NCBI GenBank assembly: GCA_017437755.1 | Contig: JAFRXI010000071.1 | Location: 124,001 to 188,000 of the forward strand | Direction: 5' to 3' | From: Bacteroidales bacterium | GTDB taxonomy: Bacteria > Bacteroidota > Bacteroidia > Bacteroidales > UBA932 | DNA length: 64,000 nt | Shown: positions 51,086 through 59,920 of the stretch, piece after piece | Layout: every line of letters starts with the position of its first letter | Position numbering within the stretch: the first letter of the stretch is position 1 | Notes under the pieces: model-generated | Database searches by the model: none | Told to the model about the DNA's origin: nothing | Seen by the model: only the letters and a program-made list of their open reading frames with translations | Position numbers and translations under genes: made by a program

Positions 51086-52063
51086 TTAGCGGGAATCTTT
51101 CCAGCCGAAAGGATGCGGGGAAAGAGGGAGGGCGGCCAGGGGGTGATAGTCTCCAACCAGGCCGATGGGCGTCGCTTCCCGGATCCGGCTTACGATCTCT
51201 ATGCAGGGACGCGACTCCGCGATACGGAATCCCTCCCCTGAAAGGATCTTCTGGTAGCTCAGCGTATGCAGCTCCGTGAAGCCCTGGCTGAATTCAAACT
51301 CTTCTCCGTCTATGCTGATGGACCGGTAGGTGCGTTTCTCGCCCTCCACGGCATTGTCGGGCAGACAGTCCGAATTGATGCTGAGGAAGTAACGGACCCT
51401 GGCCCGTTTCAGGCCCAGATAGCCTGCCACACGGTCGAAACTCATCACGTGGACGATATTCTCGCTCACCGGTCCGAATATCCACTGGAGCATGTCGTAG
51501 AAATGGACGCCGATGTTTGTGGCTATGCCGCCGCTCTTGTGGACATCCCCCTTCCAGGAGGTGTAATACCATTTGCCCCTGGACGTGATATAGGTCAGGT
51601 CCACGTCATAGATCTTGTCCGCGGGTCCCTCGTCTATCTTCTTTTTCAAGGCGGCGATACTGTCGTGCAGGCGGAGCTGCAGTATGGTATATGCCTTATG
51701 GTGAGTTTCTTCCTCAACCTTCAGCAGGGCGTCCACGTTGTAGGGATTAAGCACCACCGGCTTCTCGCAGATAACGTCGCAGCCCAGCCTGAGCCCGTAG
51801 CGGATAAAGGCGTCGTGGGTGTAGTTGGGTGTGCATATGCTCATCCACTGGAGCGGGTTGGAAGATGCCATCTGCTTGGAGCAGAAACGGTCAAAAAGCT
51901 CATGCTCGGTGAAGAACGAACAGTCCGGGAAGAAACTGTCCAGCCTTCCCACGCTGTCAAAACGGTCATACGCGGCAAGAAGGTCATTCCCCGTATCCTT
52001 GATTGCCTTCAGATGCCTCGGGGCGATGTAGCCCGCAGCGCCGATCAGTGCAAAATTAGCCAT
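51086..52063 (-). CDS. Gfo/Idh/MocA dehydrogenase, WbpB/WlbA-like
   Basis: A 325-residue NAD-dependent oxidoreductase. The N-terminal ANFALIGAAGYIAPRHLKAIKDTGNDLLAAYD is the WbpB/WlbA-type dinucleotide start (GAAGYIAPRH), and ICEKPVVLNPYNVDAL is the E-K-P motif of Gfo/Idh proteins. RGKWYYTSWKGDVHKSGGIATNIGVHFYDMLQWIFG carries the substrate-binding His and Tyr of this group. WbpB/WlbA oxidise C3 of UDP-GlcNAc-uronic acid in di-N-acetylated uronate synthesis. No WbpE/WbpD partner is in the window, and the uronate dehydrogenase here (56534) is WecC-like, so the actual substrate is uncertain. Three nt separate it from the autokinase gene. Confidence 0.82.
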   Translation of the reverse strand: MANFALIGAAGYIAPRHLKAIKDTGNDLLAAYDRFDSVGRLDSFFPDCSFFTEHELFDRFCSKQMASSNPLQWMSICTPNYTHDAFIRYGLRLGCDVICEKPVVLNPYNVDALLKVEEETHHKAYTILQLRLHDSIAALKKKIDEGPADKIYDVDLTYITSRGKWYYTSWKGDVHKSGGIATNIGVHFYDMLQWIFGPVSENIVHVMSFDRVAGYLGLKRARVRYFLSINSDCLPDNAVEGEKRTYRSISIDGEEFEFSQGFTELHTLSYQKILSGEGFRIAESRPCIEIVSRIREATPIGLVGDYHPLAALPLSPHPFGWKDSR

Positions 52064-52066
52064 GTA

Positions 52067-54556
52067 CTAAGCTGTTTCAGTGGAGGATTTCTTCCTGCGA
52101 TGACGGTGCTTCTTCTTGGACGAGCCGTCACCGGAATCTTCATCATCGTCGTCATACGAGCCATAGCCATACTGCTGGCCGTAACCGTAACCATAGCCGT
52201 AGCCGTAACCATAGCCGTAGCCATAGCCGGAGCCGTAGCCGTAACCATAGCCCCCGTGTTTGGGATAACGGACATCATTGATGATGATGGTCATGTTGGG
52301 GAAGGCATTGCTGTCCTTAAGTTCCTGAAGGTCAGGGAGCATACGCTTGTCAACCAGATTGGACCGAAGGATGAAGACACTCACGTCGGCAAACCGTTTC
52401 AGGATGTTCGCGTCGGCCACGAGCCCTGCCGGGACTGCATCGATGAGGATGAAATCATAACGCTTGCGAAGGACTTCGAAAATCTCATCCAGCCGCTTGC
52501 TGCTCAGGAGCTCCGCAGGATTGGGCGGAATGGGACCGGAAAGGATGGAATCCACGCCCGGGGCAACCACATCGTGCACGATCAGGGAGTCCAGGTCATT
52601 GGTCTTTCCGGAAAGATAATTGGAGAAGCCCGGGTTCTTCCTTGACGAGAACTTGTGTGTAAGGGTTCCCTTGCGGAGGTCAAGGTCCAGCAGTATGACC
52701 TTCTTCTCAACGAGGGCCAGACTGGCGGCCAGGTTGGAAGTCAGGAAAGTCTTTCCGGATGACTCCATCAGGGAGAGGAACAGGTAGCAGGTGGCGTTCC
52801 CTTCGACATTCCGGGTAAACCCGATGTTGCTCCTGAGGATACGGAATGCTTCCGATATGGGATCCCGCTTCTTGTCCTCCACAACGATGTCGCGCTTGTC
52901 CTTCTTATCGCGGGAAGGAATCTCGCCGAGGATGGGGATGTCCACGAAACGCTCCACGTCCTTGCGGTAACGGACCTTGGTGTCCATCATCCTCCTGATG
53001 ATGAAAAACGCCACGGGAATGCACATGCCCAGCAGAAGGCCCAGCAGCAGGCTGCGCTTGGGATTCGGGGCCACAGGGGAAGGGTTGACCCTGGCCCTGT
53101 CTATTATCTTGGCGTTGCCTTCAATTGAAGGCTGGCTGATGAGGAGTTCCTCCCTCTTGCTCAGAAGCGTCAGGTAGAGCTGTTCCTTGATCCCCTGGAC
53201 CCGGGCGATATTGTCGATGTAGAGCTGGCCGGTAGGAACCTGGCTGATCTTGGCGGAAGCCATCTTGCTGAGAGTCTCGGCGCTTCCGAGCTTCTGGGAC
53301 ATTGAACTGATATAAGCGGAAAGAAGCTGGTTCAGGTTGCTCTTGAGGGTAGCCTGCTCCAGTTGCATGTCCAGTACCAGGGGATTGTTGGTGGTTCCGG
53401 CCTCCTTGTATTTGTCCAGCTTCAGCACCAGGGTGTTGAACCGGCTGATTGTGGACTTGATATTCTCGTCCTCGATGTTGATGGTCATCGGGAAGAGCTG
53501 GTTGGACGTGTTGGAGTTGGTGAACTGCAGGAGGTATTCCGCATGGGATATCTGGGCCTTGAGGGTCTCTATGTCTTCCGATGCCTGGATGCTCTGCTGC
53601 ATGTAGGACTGGCCGTAATCCTGCAGGTTCAGCAGCTGGTTGTCGCGTTTGAACGATGCGATCTGCGACTCCTGCGCCCCTAGTTCGGAGTTGAGCTGGG
53701 ATATGCGGGTGTTGATGTATTCGGAAGTCTGGCGTATGATATCCTGCTTCTCTACGATGGTGCCCTCATTGTAGACGTGTATCAACTCGTTGAGGATATC
53801 GGCGGCCCGCTGCGGGGAGGTGTCCTTGAGCGAGAAGTTGATTATTCCGTCGGAGTCGCTGTTGCGCTCGATGACAACGCGGCCGCGGTAGAAGGCCGCC
53901 ACGTCGCTGATGCTCCGGTGCGAGACGGTGATGGGATTGTTGTAGTAGAGATCCCTGAGGGCCCAGGTAGGGTGGATGGAAACGCGGCCGATCCTGGTGG
54001 AAAGGGTATCCCCGAGCCGCCCGGCAACAGGCTCGCCCTCCCCTATCTGCAGTGCAAAGGTGGAATCCCGCTGCAATGTCAGCGTCATGGTGGCATAATC
54101 CGATTCCTTCAGGTCCAGGAAACTGACAATTACGGGCGTATCCTTGTAGAGGTCCTTCTGGCGCTTTACAAGGGCGGTCTGGTACGAGTAAGTGGTACCC
54201 AGGTTGAGCCGCTTGGCAACTTCCAGCATCGGGGATTCCGAGCGGAGTACGATGATCTCGTCGTTGAGGGCGTTCATCGTGGTGGCCACCCTGCGGTTGG
54301 TGATGTTCTCCAGCATGGAGGCCCCGTTGTCCAGACGGTTGCGGGTTATGGATTTTATGAGGATCCTGGCGTGGCTCTCATAGATGCGGTCCGCACGGTC
54401 CGCACGGTACCACGCGACGGCACCTCCGATTACAGCGCAGATGATGATCCAGTGGAGGTTGCGCAGGATCGTATAAAGGATATCCTTCCAGGAAAGGGCG
54501 TTGGCGTCCTCTTTCTCAAGGAAGGAAAGGTCGTTGTCAGAGGGTTTGGCTGCCAT
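52067..54556 (-). CDS. Wzc-type chain-length determinant with BY-kinase domain
   Basis: An 829-residue inner-membrane protein. Residues ~15-100: Wzz domain with a first membrane span (NLHWIIICAVIGGAVAWY); a long coiled region (~270-440, QESQIASFKRDNQLLNLQD...) in the periplasm; a second membrane span (LLLGLLLGMCIPVAFFIIRR). From ~555 a BY-kinase: the Walker A site near residue 597 reads LSLMESSGKTFL, lacking the usual P-G-x-G start; Walker A' is LLDLDLRKGTL, Walker B ILIDAVPAG. The tail has 14 Tyr in a Gly-Tyr repeat, then acidic and Lys/His/Arg-rich ends, the autophosphorylation cluster. It controls polymer length and export together with the Wza-type gene 15 nt upstream. Confidence 0.92.
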   Translation of the reverse strand: MAAKPSDNDLSFLEKEDANALSWKDILYTILRNLHWIIICAVIGGAVAWYRADRADRIYESHARILIKSITRNRLDNGASMLENITNRRVATTMNALNDEIIVLRSESPMLEVAKRLNLGTTYSYQTALVKRQKDLYKDTPVIVSFLDLKESDYATMTLTLQRDSTFALQIGEGEPVAGRLGDTLSTRIGRVSIHPTWALRDLYYNNPITVSHRSISDVAAFYRGRVVIERNSDSDGIINFSLKDTSPQRAADILNELIHVYNEGTIVEKQDIIRQTSEYINTRISQLNSELGAQESQIASFKRDNQLLNLQDYGQSYMQQSIQASEDIETLKAQISHAEYLLQFTNSNTSNQLFPMTINIEDENIKSTISRFNTLVLKLDKYKEAGTTNNPLVLDMQLEQATLKSNLNQLLSAYISSMSQKLGSAETLSKMASAKISQVPTGQLYIDNIARVQGIKEQLYLTLLSKREELLISQPSIEGNAKIIDRARVNPSPVAPNPKRSLLLGLLLGMCIPVAFFIIRRMMDTKVRYRKDVERFVDIPILGEIPSRDKKDKRDIVVEDKKRDPISEAFRILRSNIGFTRNVEGNATCYLFLSLMESSGKTFLTSNLAASLALVEKKVILLDLDLRKGTLTHKFSSRKNPGFSNYLSGKTNDLDSLIVHDVVAPGVDSILSGPIPPNPAELLSSKRLDEIFEVLRKRYDFILIDAVPAGLVADANILKRFADVSVFILRSNLVDKRMLPDLQELKDSNAFPNMTIIINDVRYPKHGGYGYGYGSGYGYGYGYGYGYGYGYGQQYGYGSYDDDDEDSGDGSSKKKHRHRRKKSSTETA
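52154..52255. repeat. Gly-Tyr codon repeat in the autokinase tail
   Basis: A hexanucleotide-like repeat (GGC/GGT then TAC/TAT on the coding strand) encodes Gly-Tyr units; eight uninterrupted units lie at 52178-52228. Codons vary (GGC/GGT, TAC/TAT), which lowers slippage, but gain or loss of whole 6-bp units would stay in frame and alter the Tyr count. Confidence 0.8.
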
Positions 54557-54571
54557 ATGGTTCAGGCTTTA

Positions 54572-55372
54572 TTAATCTTTTACCTTCCGGTATATCATGA
54601 CGGTGAAGAAAGTGGACGCTAAGCCCACCGCGGTAGATACGATTGACAGCACCGGTCCCCAGTTGCTGTAACTGCTCAGGGCGTTCTTGTACCCGAAGTC
54701 GCGGGTGATGATGAAGTCGTTCTGCTGGAGCATAAAGTAAGGGTCCATGAAGACCTTGGAGGAACGCGGGTCAAGGTACCGCATGACCATCTTCCCGTCC
54801 ACTTCACGCATAACCGCTATCTTTTTGCGGTTGGTGTGGATATTCAGGTCCCCGGACAGCGCAAGCGCCTCCAGGAAGGTGCAGCGCTCGTTGGGAACGG
54901 TTATGGCCTTGCCTCCGTTCGATCCCAGGAAGAATATCTTGAAATCCCTGAAGCGCACCAGGACGAAAGGGTCGTTCAGATAACCGCCGGAAACCAGCAT
55001 CTTCTCAATCTCTTCCTGGAGTTTGAGGCGGGTCTTGCCTGCGGCATGGATAGTCCCCAGGACTGGCAACTCTATGTTGCCGTTCTGGTCCACCAGATAG
55101 CCTATGTTCTGGTTTCCGGTTGTACGCATGACATTCTGGGTGATGGCCTGCAGGTTGAACGGCTTGGCCAGCTCGCTGTCATAGCAGGAAATGATCACAT
55201 CCAGTTCGTCATAGGGGCTTATTACGGCCTCGAACCGGTTTTCCAGCTGGATCTGCGAGTTATGCTCCATGTCCTGAAGGTAGGCAACCCTTCGGGTGGT
55301 CACGCAAGATGCGGTTAACATGGCAAGGAGTGCCAGAAGGCATGCCTTTATGATAATGCTCCGGTTTTTCAT
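54572..55372 (-). CDS. Wza-type polysaccharide export lipoprotein
   Basis: A 266-residue outer-membrane lipoprotein (LTASCVTTRR, Cys23). The Poly_export domain (FEAVISPYDELDVIISCYDSELAKPFNL) and the SLBB-like region NGNIELPVLGTIHAAGKTRLKLQEEIEKMLVSGGYLNDPFVLVRFRDFKIFFLG follow. It ends with a membrane helix (GPVLSIVSTAVGLASTFFTVMIYR), typical of Bacteroidetes forms. It forms the channel for exopolysaccharide secretion together with the autokinase, which starts 15 nt later. TATCTTTG (55397-55404) is 24 nt upstream of the ATG. Two starts exist; 55372 (MKNRS) fits the signal sequence better. Confidence 0.9.
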   Translation of the reverse strand: MKNRSIIIKACLLALLAMLTASCVTTRRVAYLQDMEHNSQIQLENRFEAVISPYDELDVIISCYDSELAKPFNLQAITQNVMRTTGNQNIGYLVDQNGNIELPVLGTIHAAGKTRLKLQEEIEKMLVSGGYLNDPFVLVRFRDFKIFFLGSNGGKAITVPNERCTFLEALALSGDLNIHTNRKKIAVMREVDGKMVMRYLDPRSSKVFMDPYFMLQQNDFIITRDFGYKNALSSYSNWGPVLSIVSTAVGLASTFFTVMIYRKVKD

Positions 55373-55396
55373 TGTCAATGCGTTTTATTCAACTTA

Positions 55397-55404
55397 CAAA
55401 GATA
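55397..55404 (-). promoter_or_regulatory. -7 element (TATCTTTG) before the export operon
   Basis: Minus strand TATCTTTG, 24 nt before the ATG at 55372, in the 37-nt gap after the WecB stop. No clear -33 box. Confidence 0.5.
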
Positions 55405-55409
55405 ATCAA

Positions 55410-56534
55410 TTATCTTAATTTATCCACAATCCGCCGGCATGCCATGCCGTCCCCGTAGGGGTTTACGGCCTGACTCATGGCGGTGTAGGCATCATGGTCA
55501 TCCAGCAGGGTGGAGACCTCCCTGACAATCTTATCCCGGTCGGTTCCTACCAGTTTCACGGTCCCCGCCTCCACGGCCTCGGGGCGTTCCGTGGTATCCC
55601 TCATCACCAGAACCGGCTTGCCGAGTCCGGGGGCCTCCTCCTGGATACCGCCCGAGTCGGTCAGGACCAGCGTGCTCTCCCTCATAAGGAAGACGAAATC
55701 CAGGTAATCCAGCGGCTCCATGAAATGGAGGTTGCCGGAGGGTGCCTCGCCGAAAATCTCCCTGATGGGCTGCCTGACGTTAGGGTTCAGGTGCATGGGA
55801 TAAACAAAATCCACGTCGGGGTATCGTCCGGCCAGCTCCTTGATCGCCAGGCAGATGTTCCTGAAGCCCCCGCCGAAATTCTCCCGGCGGTGACCGGTGA
55901 TAAGGACCATCCTTTGCCTGCCGCTCTGAAGGAGCGAAGCGGCGGAAGGATCCCTTGGCTCATACCCCTTTTCCATCACGTTTCCCACCACCCAGTGAAG
56001 GGCATCGATGACGGTGTTCCCCGTTACCGTAATCTTCTCAGGGTCAACTCCTTCCTCAAGCAGGTTCTGCCGGCTCAAGGGGGTTGGCGCAAAATTATAG
56101 GTGGCTATCCGGCCCGTAATCTGGCGGTTCATCTCCTCGGGCCATGGACTGTAGATATTGCGGGTGCGCAGGCCGGCTTCCACGTGTCCCACGGGAATCT
56201 GGCGGTAGAACGACGCCAGTGCAGCCGCCATGCTCGTGGTCGTATCCCCGTGAACCAGGACCACGTCCGGCCCCACCTCGTCCAATACGCCACGCATGCC
56301 GGTCAGGACCTTGGCGGTCACGTCGTACAGGTCCTGCCCCTGTTTCATTATATTCAGGTCGTAGTCCGGCCTGACATCAAAGATTCCAAGCACCTGGTCC
56401 AGCATCTCCCGGTGCTGCCCGGTAACGCAGACGACAGTCTGGAATTCAGAGGGATTATTCTGGAACTCCTTGACCAGGGGGCACATCTTTATAGCCTCCG
56501 GCCTGGTTCCGAAAACGATAAGTATCTTCTTCAT
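55410..56534 (-). CDS. wecB: UDP-N-acetylglucosamine 2-epimerase (non-hydrolysing)
   Basis: A 374-residue GT-B-fold epimerase. MKKILIVFGTRPEAIKMCPLVKEF is the characteristic start; VHGDTTTSMAAALASFYRQIPVGHVEAGLRTRNIYSPWPEEMNRQ and LITGHRRENFG follow; LTDSGGIQEEAPGLGKPVLVMRDTTERPEAVEAG is the C-terminal nucleotide-binding block. It interconverts UDP-GlcNAc and UDP-ManNAc in the cytosol. The WecC stop and this ATG share one base (TGATG). With WecC it supplies UDP-ManNAcA for the surface polymer. Length is normal. Confidence 0.95.
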   Translation of the reverse strand: MKKILIVFGTRPEAIKMCPLVKEFQNNPSEFQTVVCVTGQHREMLDQVLGIFDVRPDYDLNIMKQGQDLYDVTAKVLTGMRGVLDEVGPDVVLVHGDTTTSMAAALASFYRQIPVGHVEAGLRTRNIYSPWPEEMNRQITGRIATYNFAPTPLSRQNLLEEGVDPEKITVTGNTVIDALHWVVGNVMEKGYEPRDPSAASLLQSGRQRMVLITGHRRENFGGGFRNICLAIKELAGRYPDVDFVYPMHLNPNVRQPIREIFGEAPSGNLHFMEPLDYLDFVFLMRESTLVLTDSGGIQEEAPGLGKPVLVMRDTTERPEAVEAGTVKLVGTDRDKIVREVSTLLDDHDAYTAMSQAVNPYGDGMACRRIVDKLR

Positions 56535-57742
56535 CAAATGTGATATGTTCCGGGTAACGGGCAGATATTATGGCAGTCCAGTATGACCTTGCCCCTGAGC
56601 TTGTCCCAGTTCTGCCTGATCTGGTCATGCTTGACCATTATCACCACAAGGTCCACATCCTCCAGGAAAGCGTCAAAGTCGTGATATTGATCGGGAACGA
56701 TATCTTTCCCTATCAGGGGGTCATAGACCTTCAACGGTTCCGCGAGATGCCGCTCCTGGCATTCAAGCAGCTGCAGGGTGGGACTCTCCCTGACATCATC
56801 CACATTCTCCTTGTAGGTAAGGCCGTAAAGACCCACCCGGCGGGTGTCGCCCAGACCGTTCTCCTTCATGATTTCATGTATGCGGTTGAGAACATAGGCG
56901 GGCTGGCTGTCGTTGGTCTTCATGGACTCGTCGATGACCTTTGCCAACGACGGGTAGTCCCCCACCAGGAACCACGGGTCCACGCTGATGCAGTGGCCGC
57001 CCACGCCGGGACCCGGCTGGAGGATGTTCACCCTCGGGTGCATGTTGCAGATGCGGATGATCTCGTAGACATCCATCCCGTCGTGCCGGCAGATCCGGGC
57101 CAGTTCATTGGCAAAGGCGATGTTCACGGCGCGGAAGGTATTCTCCACCACCTTGGTCATTTCCGCCGTGCGGATGTCCGTGACCACTATTTCGCCCTGG
57201 CAGAAACTGGAATACAGGGCCTTCACCCGCTCGCCCACCGCCCTGTCATCGGCCCCGATGGTGCGGTTGTTATGAAGCAGTTCGTAAACCATGTTCCCCG
57301 GGATGATGCGCTCCGGGGCGTGCACCAGGTTTACGGCCTTGCCGCTCTCCGCAATGACGGGGCGCACCGACTTGTCGATGGTGCCAGGCGAGATGGTACT
57401 CTCGATTATGACGGTGGCGCCGTCCGTGCAGTGCTCCAGCACCGTCCTGACGGCCTTGATGACATACCCGGGATCCACTTTCTTGGAGAACTTGTCGTAC
57501 GGCGTGGGAACGGACACGATGTATGTATCCGTCTTCTGGTACTGCGTGGTGAAGCGGATGCCCTGCCTTACGGCCTGGTTGAAAAGCTCTTCCAGCCCCT
57601 TTTCCTTGAAGGTGGTCTTACCCGCCCTGAGGGTATCGACAAGTTCTTTATTATAGTCAGTACCAATAACTTCCACACCATGGGAAGAGAGCATCAGAGC
57701 GGTGGGCAGGCCGATATAGCCAAGTCCGATAACGTTGATCAT
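56534..57742 (-). CDS. wecC: UDP-N-acetyl-D-mannosamine dehydrogenase (WecC-like)
   Basis: A 402-residue UDP-sugar dehydrogenase. MINVIGLGYIGLPTALMLSSHGVEVIGTD is the NAD+-binding start; FRAVNIAFANELARIC and NMHPRVNILQPGPGVGGHCISVDPWFLV, with the catalytic Cys in GGHCISVDPW, match WecC closely (N-R-HPRVNILQPGPGVGGHC in E. coli). It oxidises UDP-ManNAc to UDP-ManNAcA. WecB follows with one base shared between stop and start codons. The pair is a standard module in capsule and O-antigen loci. DUF354 gene 7 nt upstream. Confidence 0.93.
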   Translation of the reverse strand: MINVIGLGYIGLPTALMLSSHGVEVIGTDYNKELVDTLRAGKTTFKEKGLEELFNQAVRQGIRFTTQYQKTDTYIVSVPTPYDKFSKKVDPGYVIKAVRTVLEHCTDGATVIIESTISPGTIDKSVRPVIAESGKAVNLVHAPERIIPGNMVYELLHNNRTIGADDRAVGERVKALYSSFCQGEIVVTDIRTAEMTKVVENTFRAVNIAFANELARICRHDGMDVYEIIRICNMHPRVNILQPGPGVGGHCISVDPWFLVGDYPSLAKVIDESMKTNDSQPAYVLNRIHEIMKENGLGDTRRVGLYGLTYKENVDDVRESPTLQLLECQERHLAEPLKVYDPLIGKDIVPDQYHDFDAFLEDVDLVVIMVKHDQIRQNWDKLRGKVILDCHNICPLPGTYHI

Positions 57743-57749
57743 AGGGTTA

Positions 57750-58814
57750 CTATTTTTTATTCAATACGGAGTCGGGATAGGATTCTATGAACCGGGTCAG
57801 GAACTGGGCAAAGTCGATTTTCTCAGAGAGCATTTTTCTCCGACGCTCCTGGAAGACCGCCTTTCTGTCCGGCATGGAAAGAAGATTTTTCACGGCCTCG
57901 TAAAGCTGATCCGGCTCGTTGGTCTTAATCCCGAAACCGAGGTGGTATACGTCTTCCAGTTCACGGAGATAGCCGATTCTCCCTACGAAGTCATTGAATC
58001 TGACGAAGGGAACTCCAAGCACACCGGCCTCGGCGGCCATCGTCTGGCTGTCGCCGATATAAAGGTCAGCGAAGGCCATCACGTGGTGCATGTCAATCGG
58101 TTTTATATGAATTCTATAGGGCTCAAACTCCGGTTCCAAGACCCTCTCCGATGAGATGAAGATGCGTCCGTGAGGCTTCAGGATGCGGATTAATTCCCTG
58201 GCTATGTCCGTGCTGATGCCTTTGATGCCGGTGTCGTGATGTGCCTTCAGTTTCGCAAAGCGGATCAGGAAATAAGGCGTGTCAATCGGAAAATACTGCT
58301 CAACGATGCTTCGCTCGGGAGTGAAATTGTCCGGATGAAGATACGCCAGTTCGTGGTAACTGTTGTACTTGATGGATTTATCGTTCCATTTCCCGTTGTC
58401 GCATACAGTAGGCGTGAGAATGACGGTTGCCCACGGATAGCTGAGTTTAGCATATTTGGGCACCACATCGGCATCATCCTCATTGATGTTAATCACCGGG
58501 ATATGCCGGAGTTTTCCAATCAAGGAGTTCTCTACGCTGGTCCCTGTAAGGATGTCGGGCTTGAATTTCGCACAAAAAGCATTCAGCCGCCATGCCCTTT
58601 TGAGGGTTCCCCAGAGTATGCCGAGTTTAGAATCCTTCCGCCCTTCCTTGAGGATATTATGGTAGGGAATGCCGACATTGTCCAACAGCTCCTGCAGGAC
58701 GTCTTTCTTCTTGATCAGGATTTCCACCTCATGCCCGTCCTCCTTGAGTTTGGGGATGACGTTCTTGTAATTATAGAAATGGGCCGGATGGCCGAGGTAA
58801 ATGAGGATTTTCAT
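57750..58814 (-). CDS. DUF354-family protein (GT-B fold, polysaccharide locus)
   Basis: A 354-residue protein. MKILIYLGHPAHFYNYKNVIPKLKEDGHEVEILIKKKDVLQELLDNVGIPY is the usual start of DUF354, and HVMAFADLYIGDSQTMAAEAGVLGVPFVRFNDF its later conserved part, resembling UDP-GlcNAc epimerase and GT-B donor domains. It may act as a glycosyltransferase or epimerase, but no reaction is proven. The ATG overlaps the WbsX gene's stop (ATGA). The frame to 58901 is rejected. Common in Bacteroidetes surface-polysaccharide loci. Confidence 0.85.
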   Translation of the reverse strand: MKILIYLGHPAHFYNYKNVIPKLKEDGHEVEILIKKKDVLQELLDNVGIPYHNILKEGRKDSKLGILWGTLKRAWRLNAFCAKFKPDILTGTSVENSLIGKLRHIPVININEDDADVVPKYAKLSYPWATVILTPTVCDNGKWNDKSIKYNSYHELAYLHPDNFTPERSIVEQYFPIDTPYFLIRFAKLKAHHDTGIKGISTDIARELIRILKPHGRIFISSERVLEPEFEPYRIHIKPIDMHHVMAFADLYIGDSQTMAAEAGVLGVPFVRFNDFVGRIGYLRELEDVYHLGFGIKTNEPDQLYEAVKNLLSMPDRKAVFQERRRKMLSEKIDFAQFLTRFIESYPDSVLNKK

Positions 58815-59920
58815 AATGATTCCGAAAGTGCTTGACGAAGAGCGTTGATATAACCATGCCCGTATTTTAAGCAGGGCTCCATGTAGTTCCCTTCGCCCCA
58901 TTCATTCCACGACTTGAGGAAAACGATCTTGTCTTGCTTGTCTTTTATCAGGTCAAAGACTTCCTTGCAGTGAAGATAGAATTGCTGCGGGGTGGCGTCA
59001 TGCAGGATAAGTGCACCGGCTTCCCGGCGTGGGGTGTTGTCCCAGTTCGGGAAAAGAACGGGCAGGATTCGTTCTTCGCTATACTCCTTCATGGCCAATT
59101 TAGAGCGAATGTCTTTGTAATTGAACCTATTAAGGGGGATACGGACTGTTTTTGAGACAAAACTTTTGACAAAACTCGACAGTTTCCTGATTTTTCGGGA
59201 TGATCCGACGGACTCAATGTTGTATTTGCCGCTGAGGATGATTCTGTCACAGAACTCGTATGAAGGATGAACGGTGCGCGCATGGTCGTCGGCATAGGCT
59301 AGGAACGTGAAAGGCGGCACTCCTTCTTTTGCTGCGAGTTCCTGCCATCTGTCCAGAAACAATTTCGCATCGGGCATCTCGTCTACATGGTAAATTACAA
59401 AGACGTTTTTTCCGTCAATTTTGTAATATCGATTGTCCTTGAAGCAGTCCAGAAGCGAATAAAAATGATTGTCAATGTCTTCCTTCCCCGGGTATTCCTG
59501 TTTGACAAGAGGCTGATTGTTAAGTGTATTCGTGGATGAATCCCAGGTCTTCTTGAACCAAGAATGATTGGCCCAGCAGATACAAAATGGGAAGTCCGGT
59601 TCTTTTAGCCGAATTACTTCATTCAATGGCATTTCCAGTTCTTCTTTGCCGTTTCCAAACCAATAGTGGTAATAGCAAAAAGCGGAAATCCCTGCTTCCT
59701 TTGCAAGTTCTGCCTGTTTTGCCCGAACTTCCGGAATCCGCAGATCATAATACCCCAGATCTGCAGGCACCTTAGGTTGATAATGTCCTTTGAACAAGGG
59801 TTTTGCCTTACCGACATTGGTCCATTCCGTAAATCCGGTGCCATACCACGCATCATTCTCAGGGGTAGGGTAGTATTGCGGAAGATAAAAAGCTATTACT
59901 TGTACGTTATTCTCGCTCAT
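58811..59920 (-). CDS. WbsX-family (GH99-like) glycosyl enzyme
   Basis: A 369-residue protein. The start VQVIAFYLPQYYPTPENDAWYGTGFTEWTNVGKAKPLFKGHYQPKVPADLGYYDLR is the WbsX signature, and KIVFLKSWNEWGEGNYMEPCLKYGHGY is the conserved C-terminal part. WbsX proteins share the fold of family 99 endo-glycosidases; they are found in O-antigen and capsule clusters and are usually called glycosyltransferase WbsX, though the activity is unproven. The gene overlaps both neighbours by 4 nt (ATGA). Confidence 0.9.
   Translation of the reverse strand: MSENNVQVIAFYLPQYYPTPENDAWYGTGFTEWTNVGKAKPLFKGHYQPKVPADLGYYDLRIPEVRAKQAELAKEAGISAFCYYHYWFGNGKEELEMPLNEVIRLKEPDFPFCICWANHSWFKKTWDSSTNTLNNQPLVKQEYPGKEDIDNHFYSLLDCFKDNRYYKIDGKNVFVIYHVDEMPDAKLFLDRWQELAAKEGVPPFTFLAYADDHARTVHPSYEFCDRIILSGKYNIESVGSSRKIRKLSSFVKSFVSKTVRIPLNRFNYKDIRSKLAMKEYSEERILPVLFPNWDNTPRREAGALILHDATPQQFYLHCKEVFDLIKDKQDKIVFLKSWNEWGEGNYMEPCLKYGHGYINALRQALSESL

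Noticed and set aside
52154-52255. Possible CRISPR-like or minisatellite array
   Set aside because: Units are 6 bp, in frame and coding for Gly-Tyr; there are no spacers.
51266-52645. 459-codon plus-strand frame across the dehydrogenase and autokinase genes
   Set aside because: Antisense to two certain genes; its Val/Ala-rich low-complexity tract is the complement of the Gly-Tyr repeat.
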